Shown here in pieces: positions 15,802 to 24,476 of a DNA stretch of 34,973 bases. The stretch covers positions 1 through 34,973 of the forward strand of contig JAVBXL010000153.1 of the NCBI GenBank assembly GCA_030824575.1. The letters are read 5' to 3'. The notes under the pieces were generated by a model. The model saw only the letters and a list, made by a program, of their open reading frames with translations. It was not told where the DNA came from and made no database searches. Position 1 is the first letter of the stretch. Each line of letters begins with the position of its first letter. Position numbers and translations under genes: made by a program. The DNA comes from a bacterium (lineage in GTDB: Bacteria > Pseudomonadota > Alphaproteobacteria > Sphingomonadales > Sphingomonadaceae).

Positions 15802-17036
15802 TGGCCGACTATCTCGACGAACTGGAACATCGCACGGACGCGGCCGACCCGTCTTATGGCGATACGGAAATCCAGAACTACACGATCAATTTCGGCCCGC
15901 AGCATCCTGCCGCGCATGGCGTTTTGCGTCTGGTCATGGAGCTGGACGGTGAAATCGTCGAACGCTGCGATCCGCATGTCGGCCTGCTGCACCGCGGCAC
16001 CGAAAAGCTGATCGAATATAAGACCTATATGCAGGCGCTGCCCTATTTCGATCGGCTGGACTATTGTTCGCCGCTCGGCATGGAGCATAGTTATGTGTTG
16101 GCGATCGAGAAGCTGCTGAACCTTGAAGTGCCGCTGCGCGCGCAATATCTGCGCGTGTTCTTCGCCGAACTGACTCGTATCTGCAATCACATGCTGAACC
16201 TCGGTTCGCATGTCATGGACGTCGGCGCGATGACGCCGAACCTGTGGCTGTTCGAAATCCGAGAGGATTGCCTCAACTTCTTCGAGCGCGCGTCCGGCGC
16301 CCGTATGCATTCGGCCTATTTCCGGCCGGGCGGCGTGCATCAGGATGTTCCGCTCAAGCTGCTGACAGATATCGCCGACTGGCTCGACGGTCGCCTGCCG
16401 CGCCTGTTCGAGGATGCGATCAGCCTGGTGGCTGACAACCGCATCTTCAAGCAGCGCAATGTCGACATCGCCGTCGTGTCGAAGGAAGACGCGCTGAAAT
16501 GGGGCTTTTCCGGTCCCATGATCCGCGGGTCGGGTATCCCCTGGGACATTCGCAAGTCGCAGCCCTATGACGTCTATGACCGTATGGAGTTCGACGTTCC
16601 CGTCGGCACCCAGTTCGACTGCTACGACCGGTTCATGGTTCGCGTCGAGGAAGTCCGCCAGTCGGCGCGCATCATGAAGCAGTGCCTGAACGAGATGCCC
16701 GAAGGGCCGATCGCCAGCTTTGACCGCAAGGTCGTGCCGCCCAAGCGCGGCGAGATGAAGCGATCGATGGAAGCGCTGATCCACCACTTCAAGCTTTATA
16801 CCGAAGGCTTCCATGTGCCCGCGGGTGAAGTCTATGTGGCGACCGAAAGCCCGAAGGGCGAGTTTGGCGTCTATCTGGTCAGCGACGGGTCCAACAAGCC
16901 CTATCGCTGCAAGATCCGCCCGACCGCCTTCTCGCATCTGCAAGCCATGGACTTCATGATGAAGGGCCACATGCTTGCCGATACAACCGCTGTACTGGGC
17001 GCGATGGACATCGTGTTCGGAGAATGTGACCGATAA
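15801..17036 (+). CDS. nuoD: NADH-quinone oxidoreductase subunit D
   Basis: This 49-kDa subunit forms the quinone-binding site of complex I together with NuoB. The 411-residue protein carries the signature [20 protein letters not shown] (residues 30-49), followed by [16 protein letters not shown] with the quinone-head His region, [16 protein letters not shown], and the C-terminal sequence [10 protein letters not shown]. It has the full length of the family without the NuoC fusion seen in E. coli. The start overlaps nuoC and the stop overlaps nuoE (TAATG). Confidence 0.97.
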   Translation: MADYLDELEHRTDAADPSYGDTEIQNYTINFGPQHPAAHGVLRLVMELDGEIVERCDPHVGLLHRGTEKLIEYKTYMQALPYFDRLDYCSPLGMEHSYVLAIEKLLNLEVPLRAQYLRVFFAELTRICNHMLNLGSHVMDVGAMTPNLWLFEIREDCLNFFERASGARMHSAYFRPGGVHQDVPLKLLTDIADWLDGRLPRLFEDAISLVADNRIFKQRNVDIAVVSKEDALKWGFSGPMIRGSGIPWDIRKSQPYDVYDRMEFDVPVGTQFDCYDRFMVRVEEVRQSARIMKQCLNEMPEGPIASFDRKVVPPKRGEMKRSMEALIHHFKLYTEGFHVPAGEVYVATESPKGEFGVYLVSDGSNKPYRCKIRPTAFSHLQAMDFMMKGHMLADTTAVLGAMDIVFGECDR

Positions 17037-17704
17037 TGGCTGACGCAGTGCATATCCCCGACGAGGCCGAAACCCGCGCGCGCTGGGGCGCGTTCGAATG
17101 GACCGCCGAAAACGCCGAACAGGCCAAGACGGTCATCGCGCGCTATCCCGCCGGTCGCCAGCAGTCGGCGGTGATGCCGCTGCTCGACCTGGCCCAGCGA
17201 CAGGTCGGGGCGGAGACTCAGACCAATGGCTGGTTGCCGGTGCCGGTGATGGAATATATCGGGCGTCAGCTCGATATGCCGTACATGCGCGTTTATGAAG
17301 TCGCGACCTTCTACACCATGTATAATCTAGCGCCTGTCGGCCGCTATCATGTGCAGGTGTGCGGCACGACGCCATGCATGTTGCGCGGATCGGACGATGT
17401 GTTCTCTGCGTGCAAGAATAAGGGTCTCGTCAAGGGCGGCACGACCCCCGATGGTCTGTTCACGCTGAGCGAAGTCGAATGTCTCGGTGCCTGCGCCAAT
17501 GCGCCAATGGTCCAGATCAACGATGATAATTTCGAAGATCTGACCTATGACAGCATGAGCGCGATTTTGGAGACGTTGGCCACTGGTGGCCAGCCCAAGA
17601 TCGGCCCGCAGATCGACCGTCAGACCAGCGCGCCCGAAGGTGGCCCGACCACGCTCAAGGAGATGGTCAGCGAAAATCACGATTATCGGGGTTCGTGGGC
17701 GTGA
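17036..17704 (+). CDS. nuoE: NADH-quinone oxidoreductase subunit E
   Basis: This 24-kDa subunit of the NADH-binding module carries [2Fe-2S] cluster N1a. The 222-residue protein has a helical N-terminal domain and a thioredoxin-like C-terminal domain with the four ligands C109, C114, C149 and C153 (VCGTTPCML and ECLGACANAP). A C-terminal extension of about 40 residues (GGQPKIGPQIDRQTSAPEGG onwards) is alphaproteobacterial in style. The stop TGA overlaps the GTG start of a 49-residue membrane ORF rather than nuoF directly. Confidence 0.96.
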   Translation: MADAVHIPDEAETRARWGAFEWTAENAEQAKTVIARYPAGRQQSAVMPLLDLAQRQVGAETQTNGWLPVPVMEYIGRQLDMPYMRVYEVATFYTMYNLAPVGRYHVQVCGTTPCMLRGSDDVFSACKNKGLVKGGTTPDGLFTLSEVECLGACANAPMVQINDDNFEDLTYDSMSAILETLATGGQPKIGPQIDRQTSAPEGGPTTLKEMVSENHDYRGSWA

Positions 17705-17850
17705 GCGCCCTGATCGCCATCATTTTGGGCCTAATCGTGTTCGTGATCGCGCTCAAGATCATCGGCGCGGTGCTGGGGCTGGTCATCGGCCTCGTTCTTG
17801 CGTTGCTTGCCTATTTCGTGGCTGAAAAACTGATCGGAAAGGGCCGGTAA
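17701..17850 (+). CDS. 49-residue membrane protein between nuoE and nuoF, unknown function
   Basis: GTG at 17701 opens a 49-codon frame ending with TAA at 17848-17850. The protein is almost wholly hydrophobic: [19 protein letters not shown], then a Gly-rich second hydrophobic stretch ([19 protein letters not shown]), then the charged end AEKLIGKGR. It could be a two-segment hairpin with K19 at the turn, or one long helix. Coupling is tight on both sides: its GTG overlaps the nuoE stop (GTGA) and its stop overlaps the nuoF start (TAATG). No standard complex I subunit lies here. I recognise no family. Coupling and clean coding structure make it very likely real; a role in complex I assembly or membrane docking is inferred. 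Confidence 0.8.
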   Translation: MSALIAIILGLIVFVIALKIIGAVLGLVIGLVLALLAYFVAEKLIGKGR

Positions 17851-19193
17851 TGGCCGACGAAACCGCACCTCCCCCGCCGCCCCCCTTTGTCGGCCCGCTG
17901 TCCGACAAGGACCGCATCTTCACCAACGTCCATGGCTACCAGGATTGGGGCATAGACGCGGCGATGAAGCGCGGCGATTGGGACAATACCAAGAAGCTGA
18001 TGGAAATCGGCCAGGATGCTATCATCGATATCATCAAAGCGTCGAACCTGCGCGGCCGTGGCGGAGCGGGCTTCCCGACCGGCATGAAGTGGAGCTTCAT
18101 GCCCAAGGAAAGCAAGGACGGTCGTCCCAGCTTCCTGGTCATCAACGCCGATGAATCCGAGCCAGGCAGTTGCAAGGACCGCGAAATCGTTCGCCACGAT
18201 CCGCACAAGCTGATCGAAGGCGCGCTGATCGCCGGTTTCGCGATGCGCGCCCGCGCTGCCTATATCTACATCCGCGGCGAGTTCATCTACGAAGCGAAGG
18301 TTCTCTTCGCAGCCGTCGAGCAGGCCTATGAAAAGGGCTTCATCGGCAAGAATGCCTGCGGGTCGGGCTATGATTTCGACGTCTTCGTCCATCGCGGTGC
18401 GGGCGCCTATATCTGCGGCGAAGAAACCGCGCAGATCGAAAGCCTGGAAGGCAAGAAGGGCCAGCCCCGCCTGAAGCCGCCTTTCCCGGCGGGCGCGGGC
18501 CTTTATGGTTGCCCGACCACGGTGAACAATGTCGAGAGCATCGCGGTGTCGCCGACCATCCTGCGGCGTGGCGCGGCTTGGTTCAACGGCTTTGGTCGCG
18601 AGAATAATCGCGGCACCAAGCTGTTCCAGATCAGCGGCCATGTGAACAAGCCCTGCGTGGTCGAGGAAAGCATGTCGATCCCGTTCCGCGAACTGATCGA
18701 CCGCCATTGCGGTGGCATCCGGGGCGGGTGGGACAATCTGCTCGCGGTCATTCCCGGCGGGTCGTCGGTGCCGCTGGTCCCCGCCAAGGAGATCATGGAC
18801 GCGCCGATGGATTTCGACGGTTTGAAGGCGCTCGGCTCCGGCCTCGGCACCGCCGCCGTCATCGTCATGGACAAGTCGACCGACATCGTCCGCGCCATTT
18901 CGCGCCTCTCCTACTTCTACAAGCATGAAAGCTGCGGCCAGTGTACGCCGTGCCGCGAAGGCACGGGCTGGATGTGGCGGGTGATGGAACGGCTGCGCAC
19001 GGGCGACGCCGACCTGTCCGAAATCGACATGCTGCATCAGGTGACCAAGCAGGTCGAAGGCCATACCATCTGCGCGCTCGGCGATGCGGCGGCATGGCCG
19101 ATCCAGGGGCTCATCAAGCATTTCCGGCCTGAGATCGAGCGCCGGATCAATGAAAACAAGGGTAGCGCCCCCGTCATGGAGGCAGCGGAGTGA
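17850..19193 (+). CDS. nuoF: NADH-quinone oxidoreductase subunit F
   Basis: This 51-kDa subunit binds NADH and FMN and carries [4Fe-4S] cluster N3. The 447-residue protein opens with a proline run (residues 7-12). It contains [13 protein letters not shown] (NADH-binding glycine loop), [33 protein letters not shown] (flavin site), and the N3 ligands C362, C365, C368 ([12 protein letters not shown]) and C408 (HTICALGDA). The glutamine in [12 protein letters not shown] replaces the leucine more common in the family. It overlaps the 49-residue membrane ORF upstream (1 base) and a secreted-protein gene downstream (GTGA). Confidence 0.97.
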   Translation: MADETAPPPPPPFVGPLSDKDRIFTNVHGYQDWGIDAAMKRGDWDNTKKLMEIGQDAIIDIIKASNLRGRGGAGFPTGMKWSFMPKESKDGRPSFLVINADESEPGSCKDREIVRHDPHKLIEGALIAGFAMRARAAYIYIRGEFIYEAKVLFAAVEQAYEKGFIGKNACGSGYDFDVFVHRGAGAYICGEETAQIESLEGKKGQPRLKPPFPAGAGLYGCPTTVNNVESIAVSPTILRRGAAWFNGFGRENNRGTKLFQISGHVNKPCVVEESMSIPFRELIDRHCGGIRGGWDNLLAVIPGGSSVPLVPAKEIMDAPMDFDGLKALGSGLGTAAVIVMDKSTDIVRAISRLSYFYKHESCGQCTPCREGTGWMWRVMERLRTGDADLSEIDMLHQVTKQVEGHTICALGDAAAWPIQGLIKHFRPEIERRINENKGSAPVMEAAE

Positions 19194-19888
19194 TACTGCG
19201 GTTCGCTCTTCTAATATCCGCTGCTTTTGTTGCGGCGCCGTCAGCATTGGCGCAGGAAACGGGGACATTGATCCGTCATCGTGTGGCGCAAATGCCGGGT
19301 CGAGGCCCCGCGGCCGCGCGAGTGACCATGGAGGGATTTGCGGCTTGCGTCGTAGATCGTTCTCAAGGACGCGCGCGTAAATTCATCGATTTGCCCGTCG
19401 GTTCGCCAGAATATAAATCTTTGCTCAAAAGCATGTTCGACCCTTCGGACGAGTGCATGGCGGATGGTCATTTGAAGCTTTCGGAAAACTTGCTGCGAGG
19501 AGGAATTTTCGTAGCGCTTTTCCAGCATGACTATAAGTCCAAGGCTATTGATGCATTTCCGGATGATTTGAATAGCGGTTATCTGCAATTATATGGCGAT
19601 ACCGTTCCTAGTGCGGCATATTCTGTAGTGGCGCTGGAACAATTTGGTGAATGTGTAGCGCGCGCCAATCCAGCGCTTTCACGGTCGCTGGTGCTATCTT
19701 ATCCAGCTTCTCGTCAGGAAAATGAAACCGTTCAAGCGTTGATGCCGAAACTCAGCGCCTGCATCCCTGATGGCGAGAAAATCGAACTGTCGAAGGCAAC
19801 GGTGAAGGGCGCCATTGCTGAAGGATTGCTTCGTTTGACCCGCGCCGCCACGAAGAGCGAATTTGCTCGGACCGAGGTGCAAAAATGA
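19190..19888 (+). CDS. Secreted protein with two similar halves, inserted in the nuo operon
   Basis: This 232-residue protein has a signal peptide (residues 1-21, ending ALA-QE) and no other membrane segment, so it should be periplasmic. Two halves align. F-A-A-C53 matches F-G-E-C155, C89 matches C191 (both cysteine pairs spaced 36), and [20 protein letters not shown] (92-111) matches [20 protein letters not shown] (194-213). Each half probably holds one disulfide. GTG 19190 overlaps the nuoF stop (GTGA), and GGAGG lies 8 bases upstream. Base composition is visibly more AT-rich than the neighbouring nuo genes, hinting at later acquisition or relaxed codon selection. It is not a known complex I subunit; function unknown. 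Similar sphingomonad proteins exist in my recollection, without a name. Confidence 0.82.
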   Translation: MILRFALLISAAFVAAPSALAQETGTLIRHRVAQMPGRGPAAARVTMEGFAACVVDRSQGRARKFIDLPVGSPEYKSLLKSMFDPSDECMADGHLKLSENLLRGGIFVALFQHDYKSKAIDAFPDDLNSGYLQLYGDTVPSAAYSVVALEQFGECVARANPALSRSLVLSYPASRQENETVQALMPKLSACIPDGEKIELSKATVKGAIAEGLLRLTRAATKSEFARTEVQK

Positions 19889-19995
19889 ATCGGATCCGCC
19901 TTAATTTCGCCCCAGGCCACGCCGAGAGGGTCGATTGTCATAAACGGGCGGCCAGGCCGCTCATCGCTTCCAAAAAGGGCAGCGCGAATGCCTAA
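19885..19995 (+). CDS. Possible 36-residue coupling micro-ORF before nuoG
   Basis: An ATG at 19885 overlaps the stop of the secreted-protein gene (ATGA) and opens a 36-codon frame, basic in composition ([20 protein letters not shown] and onward). It ends at TAA 19993-19995, five bases beyond the A of the nuoG start codon. It spans the only large gap (99 bases) between nuo genes and would carry ribosomes through to nuoG. It may be a coupling leader rather than a functional protein, or chance. Confidence 0.3.
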   Translation: MNRIRLNFAPGHAERVDCHKRAARPLIASKKGSANA

Positions 19996-21994
19996 AGTCA
20001 AAGTTGACGGCGTAGAACTCGAAGTCCCGGCAGGCGCTACGGTCCTCCAGGCGTGCGAGTTGGCGGGGAAGGAAATTCCGCGCTTCTGCTATCATGAGCG
20101 GCTGTCCATCGCGGGCAATTGCCGCATGTGCCTGGTCGAGGTGAAGCCCGGACCGCCCAAGCCGCAGGCGTCCTGCGCGCTCCCAGCAGCGGAAGGTCAG
20201 GACATCCGCACCGACAGCGAAATGGTCAAAAAGGCGCGCGAAGGTGTGATGGAGTTTCTCCTCATCAACCATCCGCTCGATTGCCCGATTTGCGATCAGG
20301 GCGGCGAATGCGATTTGCAGGACCAGTCGGTCGCCTATGGCCGCGGAGTGTCGCGCTATGATGAAAACAAGCGGGCCGTGACCGAGAAATATATGGGTCC
20401 GATCGTCAAGACGGTCATGACCCGCTGCATTCAGTGCACCCGCTGCGTGCGCTTTGCCGAGGAAGTCGCGGGCGTGCCGGAAATCGGCGCGATCGGCCGC
20501 GGCGAAAATATGCAGATCACCACCTATCTCGAACATGCCGCGCAGAGCGAATTGTCGGGCAATGTGGTGGACCTGTGCCCGGTCGGCGCGCTGACCGCCA
20601 AGCCTTATGCGTTCGAAGCGCGTCCGTGGGAATTGAAGAAGACCCATGCGATCGACGTGATGGACGCGCTCGGCACCAACATCCGCCTCGACAGCCGTGG
20701 CCGCCAGGTGCTGCGCGCCGTGCCGCGCATCAATGACGACGTGAACGAGGAATGGGCATCGGACAAGACCCGGCACAATGTCGACGGTCTGGTCCGCAAG
20801 CGGCTCGACAAGCCCTATGTCCGCAAGGACGGCAAGCTGGTGCCCGCGACCTGGTCGGAAGCCTTTGCTGCCGTCGCCGCGGTTCCGCATGGCGGCAGCG
20901 TCGCGGCGATTGCCGGCGATCTGCTCGATTGCGAGACGATGTTCGCGGGTAAGGCGCTGGTCGAAAAGCTGGGCGGCACGATGCTGGAAGGCCGCCAGAC
21001 TGGCCTGTCCTACGACGTGTCGAGCCTGTCTTCGGTGGTGTTCAACACGCCGCTGGCCGATCTGGAAACCGCCGACGTCATCCTGCTGGTCGGCACCAAC
21101 CTGCGCTGGGAAGCGCCGTTGGTGAACACGCGGCTGCGCAAGGCGATCAAGAAGGGCGCGAAGGTATTCGCGGTCGGGCCGGAATTCGACCTGACCTACA
21201 AGGTCGAATGGCTGGGCAATGATGCGGCGCTGCTGGGCAAGCTGCCGCAAGCGGTGGTCGATGCCTTCGGCAAGGCCGCGCGGCCAGCGATGATTGTGGG
21301 TGGCGGCGTGCTGGCTAAGGATGGCGCGCATGGCGATACGCTGGCGCTGGTCGAGACGCTGGGCCTCATGAAGGATGGCTGGAACGGCTATAACGTCCTG
21401 CACTTTGCGGCAGCGCGTATGGGCGGGCTGATGCTGGGTTATGCGACGCAGGGCGGCATCAAGGCGGTGGCGGCTGCCGCGCCCAAGCTGCTCCTTTCGC
21501 TGGGCGCGGACGAAGTCGATTATGCAGCCTTCCCCAACAGCTTCAAAGTCTATGTCGGCCATCATGGTGACAAGGGCGCGCACGCGGCGGATGTGATCCT
21601 GCCGGGCGCCAGCTATGCCGAAAAGGCGGGCACCTACGTCAATCTGGAAGGTCGGGTGCAGCGTGGCGAGAAGGCGGTGTTCGCGCCGGGTGACGCCCGT
21701 GAGGACTGGTCGATCCTGCGCGCGCTGTCCGAAGCGCTGGGCGCGAAACTGCCCTTCGACAGTTTCGACGCACTGCGCGCCGAAATGGTCAAGGCGGTGC
21801 CGGCGCTGGGCGTTGAAGGCTTGGCCGATTATGGCTGGTCCTCGCCCAAGCTGCCGACCGGCGCGACCGGCGAACTGGCGTCGCCGATCAAGGATTTCTA
21901 CCTGACAAACGCCATCTGCCGCGCCAGCCCGACGATGCAGCAATGTTCGGCTGAACTGATCCACGGGGTTGAATTTGCGGAGGCAGCAGAGTGA
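19988..21994 (+). CDS. nuoG: NADH-quinone oxidoreductase subunit G
   Basis: This is the 75-kDa iron-sulfur subunit of the complex I peripheral arm. The 668-residue protein has the N-terminal ferredoxin domain with [2Fe-2S] ligands C34, C45, C48 and C63. Next is the [4Fe-4S] site H95, C99, C102, C108 (HPLDCPICDQGGEC), followed by C147, C150, C153 and C197 (CIQCTRC and LCPVGAL). The C-terminal part is a degenerate molybdopterin-oxidoreductase domain without the extra N7 cluster ligands. ATG 19988 is preceded by AAAAAGGGCAG. Its stop overlaps the nuoH start (GTGA), and GGAGG stands before that start. Confidence 0.97.
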   Translation: MPKVKVDGVELEVPAGATVLQACELAGKEIPRFCYHERLSIAGNCRMCLVEVKPGPPKPQASCALPAAEGQDIRTDSEMVKKAREGVMEFLLINHPLDCPICDQGGECDLQDQSVAYGRGVSRYDENKRAVTEKYMGPIVKTVMTRCIQCTRCVRFAEEVAGVPEIGAIGRGENMQITTYLEHAAQSELSGNVVDLCPVGALTAKPYAFEARPWELKKTHAIDVMDALGTNIRLDSRGRQVLRAVPRINDDVNEEWASDKTRHNVDGLVRKRLDKPYVRKDGKLVPATWSEAFAAVAAVPHGGSVAAIAGDLLDCETMFAGKALVEKLGGTMLEGRQTGLSYDVSSLSSVVFNTPLADLETADVILLVGTNLRWEAPLVNTRLRKAIKKGAKVFAVGPEFDLTYKVEWLGNDAALLGKLPQAVVDAFGKAARPAMIVGGGVLAKDGAHGDTLALVETLGLMKDGWNGYNVLHFAAARMGGLMLGYATQGGIKAVAAAAPKLLLSLGADEVDYAAFPNSFKVYVGHHGDKGAHAADVILPGASYAEKAGTYVNLEGRVQRGEKAVFAPGDAREDWSILRALSEALGAKLPFDSFDALRAEMVKAVPALGVEGLADYGWSSPKLPTGATGELASPIKDFYLTNAICRASPTMQQCSAELIHGVEFAEAAE

Positions 21995-23040
21995 CCGCTT
22001 TCTTCCAAAATCTGGGTATGGGCTTCGAAGGCGCCTGGTTCCTGTCGACCATCATTGGCATCCTGGTGATCGCATTGCCGGTCATGCTGGCGGTCGCGAT
22101 GATCATCTATGCCGATCGCAAGATCTGGGCGGCGATGGCGTTGCGCCGCGGTCCCAACGTAGTCGGGCCGTTCGGCCTGCTCCAATCCTTTGCGGACGGC
22201 CTGAAGGTGTTTCTCCAGGAAACCATCGTCCCGTCGGCATCGAACAAGGCGCTGTTCCTGATCGCGCCGATCATCACCTTCACCGTGGCGCTGATCGCCT
22301 GGGCGGTTGTCCCGTTCCAGGTCGGCGTTGTGCTGGCCGACATCAATGTTGGCTTGCTCTATATTCTCGCGATTTCCTCGCTGGGGGTTTACGGCATCGT
22401 GCTGGCAGGTTGGGCGTCGAACTCGAAATATCCCTTCTATTCCGCGATCCGCGCATCTGCGCAGATGATCAGCTATGAAGTCTCAATCGGCTTCATCCTG
22501 ATCTGCGTCGTGCTTTGGGCGAACAGCTTCAACCTGACGACCATCGTGGAAAGCCAGAAGGGCTATTATGGCTTCCTGAACGGCAACGGCTTCAACCCGC
22601 TGCTGTTTCCCATGGCGATCATGTTCCTGATTTCCTCCCTGGCGGAAACCGGTCGCGCGCCTTTCGACCTGACCGAAGCGGATTCGGAACTGGTGGCGGG
22701 CTACCAGACCGAATATTCGTCCATGGCCTTCGCGCTCTACTGGCTGGGCGAATATGCCAACGTCATCCTGATGTGCGCATTGAACGCCATCCTGTTCTGG
22801 GGTGGCTATCTGCCGCCGGTGGACTGGGCGCCGCTCTATTATGTGCCTGGCATCCTGTGGCTGTTCGCCAAGATCCTGTTCTTCTTCTTCGTCTTCTCCT
22901 GGGTGAAGGCGACGGTGCCCCGCTACCGGTATGACCAGTTGATGCGGCTGGGCTGGAAAATCTTCCTGCCTACGTCACTCTTCTTCGTCTTCCTGGTTTC
23001 GGGCTTCCTCATGCTGACGCGCTATGGAGGCGCACAATGA
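21991..23040 (+). CDS. nuoH: NADH-quinone oxidoreductase subunit H
   Basis: This membrane subunit forms the quinone-channel junction between the peripheral and membrane arms. The 349-residue protein has about eight membrane segments. Diagnostic stretches are [20 protein letters not shown] after the first segments, [20 protein letters not shown] (acidic loop near the quinone site) and [20 protein letters not shown]. The start is GTG at 21991, with GGAGG 8 bases upstream, overlapping nuoG by 4 bases. The stop overlaps nuoI (ATGA). Confidence 0.97.
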   Translation: MTAFFQNLGMGFEGAWFLSTIIGILVIALPVMLAVAMIIYADRKIWAAMALRRGPNVVGPFGLLQSFADGLKVFLQETIVPSASNKALFLIAPIITFTVALIAWAVVPFQVGVVLADINVGLLYILAISSLGVYGIVLAGWASNSKYPFYSAIRASAQMISYEVSIGFILICVVLWANSFNLTTIVESQKGYYGFLNGNGFNPLLFPMAIMFLISSLAETGRAPFDLTEADSELVAGYQTEYSSMAFALYWLGEYANVILMCALNAILFWGGYLPPVDWAPLYYVPGILWLFAKILFFFFVFSWVKATVPRYRYDQLMRLGWKIFLPTSLFFVFLVSGFLMLTRYGGAQ

Positions 23041-23522
23041 GCCTCGGTTATTACGTCAAAAGCTTCACCCTCTGGGAGTTCGTGAAGGCGCATTGGCTGA
23101 CCTTGAAATATTTCTTCAAGGCCAAGGCGACGATCAACTACCCCTATGAGAAAAACCCGATAAGCCCGCGTTTTCGTGGCGAACATGCGCTGCGCCGCTA
23201 CCCCAATGGGGAAGAACGCTGCATCGCGTGTAAGCTGTGCGAAGCGGTATGTCCGGCGCAGGCGATCACCATCGAAGCGCAGCCGCGCGAAGATGGCAGC
23301 CGCCGCACCACACGCTACGACATCGACATGACCAAGTGCATCTATTGCGGCTTCTGTCAGGAAGCCTGCCCGGTGGATGCGGTCGTGGAAGGCCCGAACT
23401 TCGAGTTCGCGACCGAAACGCGCGAGGAGCTGATCTACGACAAGGCCAAGCTCCTTGAAAATGGTGACAAGTGGGAACGCGCGATCGCCGCGAACCTTGC
23501 CGCCGATGCCCCCTATCGTTAA
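23037..23522 (+). CDS. nuoI: NADH-quinone oxidoreductase subunit I
   Basis: This 23-kDa subunit carries [4Fe-4S] clusters N6a and N6b, which feed N2. The 161-residue protein has two classical ferredoxin motifs: C62-C65-C68-C72 ([12 protein letters not shown]) and C101-C104-C107-C111 ([12 protein letters not shown]). An amphipathic N-terminal helix ([19 protein letters not shown]) should lie on the membrane against NuoH. It overlaps nuoH by 4 bases and is followed by a 30-base gap before nuoJ. Confidence 0.97.
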   Translation: MSLGYYVKSFTLWEFVKAHWLTLKYFFKAKATINYPYEKNPISPRFRGEHALRRYPNGEERCIACKLCEAVCPAQAITIEAQPREDGSRRTTRYDIDMTKCIYCGFCQEACPVDAVVEGPNFEFATETREELIYDKAKLLENGDKWERAIAANLAADAPYR

Positions 23523-23552
23523 GCCGCGCGCGTCAAAGGGAATATTGCACCT

Positions 23553-24164
23553 GTGATTCACGTCCTCGCCTTTTACCTGTTCGCTATTTTGGTGGTGAGC
23601 AGCGGCGCGCTCACCATATTGTCGCGCAACCCCGTTCATTCGGTGCTGTGGCTGATCCTCGCCTTCTTCAATGCGGCGGGGCTGATGGTCCTGCTCGGCG
23701 CTGAATTCATCGCGATGCTGCTCGTCATCGTTTATGTCGGCGCGGTTGCGGTGCTGTTCCTGTTCGTCGTCATGATGCTAGACATCGACTTTGCCGAATT
23801 GCGCGCCGGCTTTGTCAGCTATCTGCCGTTCGGCCTGCTGATCGCGCTGGTGCTGCTGGCGGAAATCGTGCTGGGCATTGGCCTGTGGAGCGCGGGGCCA
23901 ATCGAACTGGCGCAGCGCGCGGCGCCGACCGCGCCGGACGTGTCGAACATCAAGGCGATCGGCACGCTGCTCTATACCCGCTACATCTTCCTGTTCGAAG
24001 CGGCGGGCATCGTCCTGCTGGTCGCGATGATCGGTGCGATCGTTCTGACCCACCGGACCCGTGGCGGCACCAAGGGGCAGAATATCGCCAAGCAGAACCG
24101 TCGCCGTCCGCAGGATGCAGTCCGCAATATCAATCAGCCCGTGGGGCAGGGGGTGGAGCTGTGA
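23553..24164 (+). CDS. nuoJ: NADH-quinone oxidoreductase subunit J
   Basis: This membrane subunit of complex I is thought to take part in coupling quinone reduction to proton transfer. The 203-residue protein has five predicted membrane segments and the conserved third segment [20 protein letters not shown] (with its pi-bulge Tyr-Val-Gly). The C-terminal 30 residues are basic and soluble ([20 protein letters not shown]). The start is GTG 23553 with AAAGGGAA (23535-23542) upstream. The stop overlaps nuoK (GTGA). Confidence 0.95.
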   Translation: MIHVLAFYLFAILVVSSGALTILSRNPVHSVLWLILAFFNAAGLMVLLGAEFIAMLLVIVYVGAVAVLFLFVVMMLDIDFAELRAGFVSYLPFGLLIALVLLAEIVLGIGLWSAGPIELAQRAAPTAPDVSNIKAIGTLLYTRYIFLFEAAGIVLLVAMIGAIVLTHRTRGGTKGQNIAKQNRRRPQDAVRNINQPVGQGVEL

Positions 24165-24466
24165 TCGGCCTTCAACATTATATGGTGGTCAGCGCCATCC
24201 TGTTCGTGATGGGGGTGCTGGGCATCTTCATCAATCGCAAGAATGTCATCATCATCCTGATGGCGATCGAGCTGATTTTGCTCAGCGTCAACATCAACCT
24301 TGTCGCCTTCAGTGCCTTTCTGGGCGATCTGGTGGGCCAGGTTTTCAGCATGTTCGTGCTGACCGTCGCGGCGGGTGAGGCGGCCATCGGGCTTGCCATC
24401 CTCGTCATTTACTTCCGTGGTCGCGGCACCATCGCCGTCGACGATGTCAACCGGATGAAGGGCTGA
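24161..24466 (+). CDS. nuoK: NADH-quinone oxidoreductase subunit K
   Basis: This small three-helix membrane subunit carries glutamates of the central proton-transfer chain. The 101-residue protein matches the family length. It shows [20 protein letters not shown] (first conserved Glu) and [20 protein letters not shown] (second Glu), ending DDVNRMKG. The correct start is the GTG at 24161, which overlaps the nuoJ stop by 4 bases. A longer open frame extends upstream inside nuoJ but has no meaning. nuoL follows after 10 bases. Confidence 0.96.
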   Translation: MIGLQHYMVVSAILFVMGVLGIFINRKNVIIILMAIELILLSVNINLVAFSAFLGDLVGQVFSMFVLTVAAGEAAIGLAILVIYFRGRGTIAVDDVNRMKG

Positions 24467-24476
24467 GCCTGAACTC

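Noticed and set aside
19961..21964. 667-codon open frame opposite nuoG
   Set aside because: Antisense shadow with Arg/His/Gln-rich nonsense composition; nuoG is complete on the other strand. The same applies to the large frames opposite nuoD, nuoF, nuoL, nuoM and rnj.
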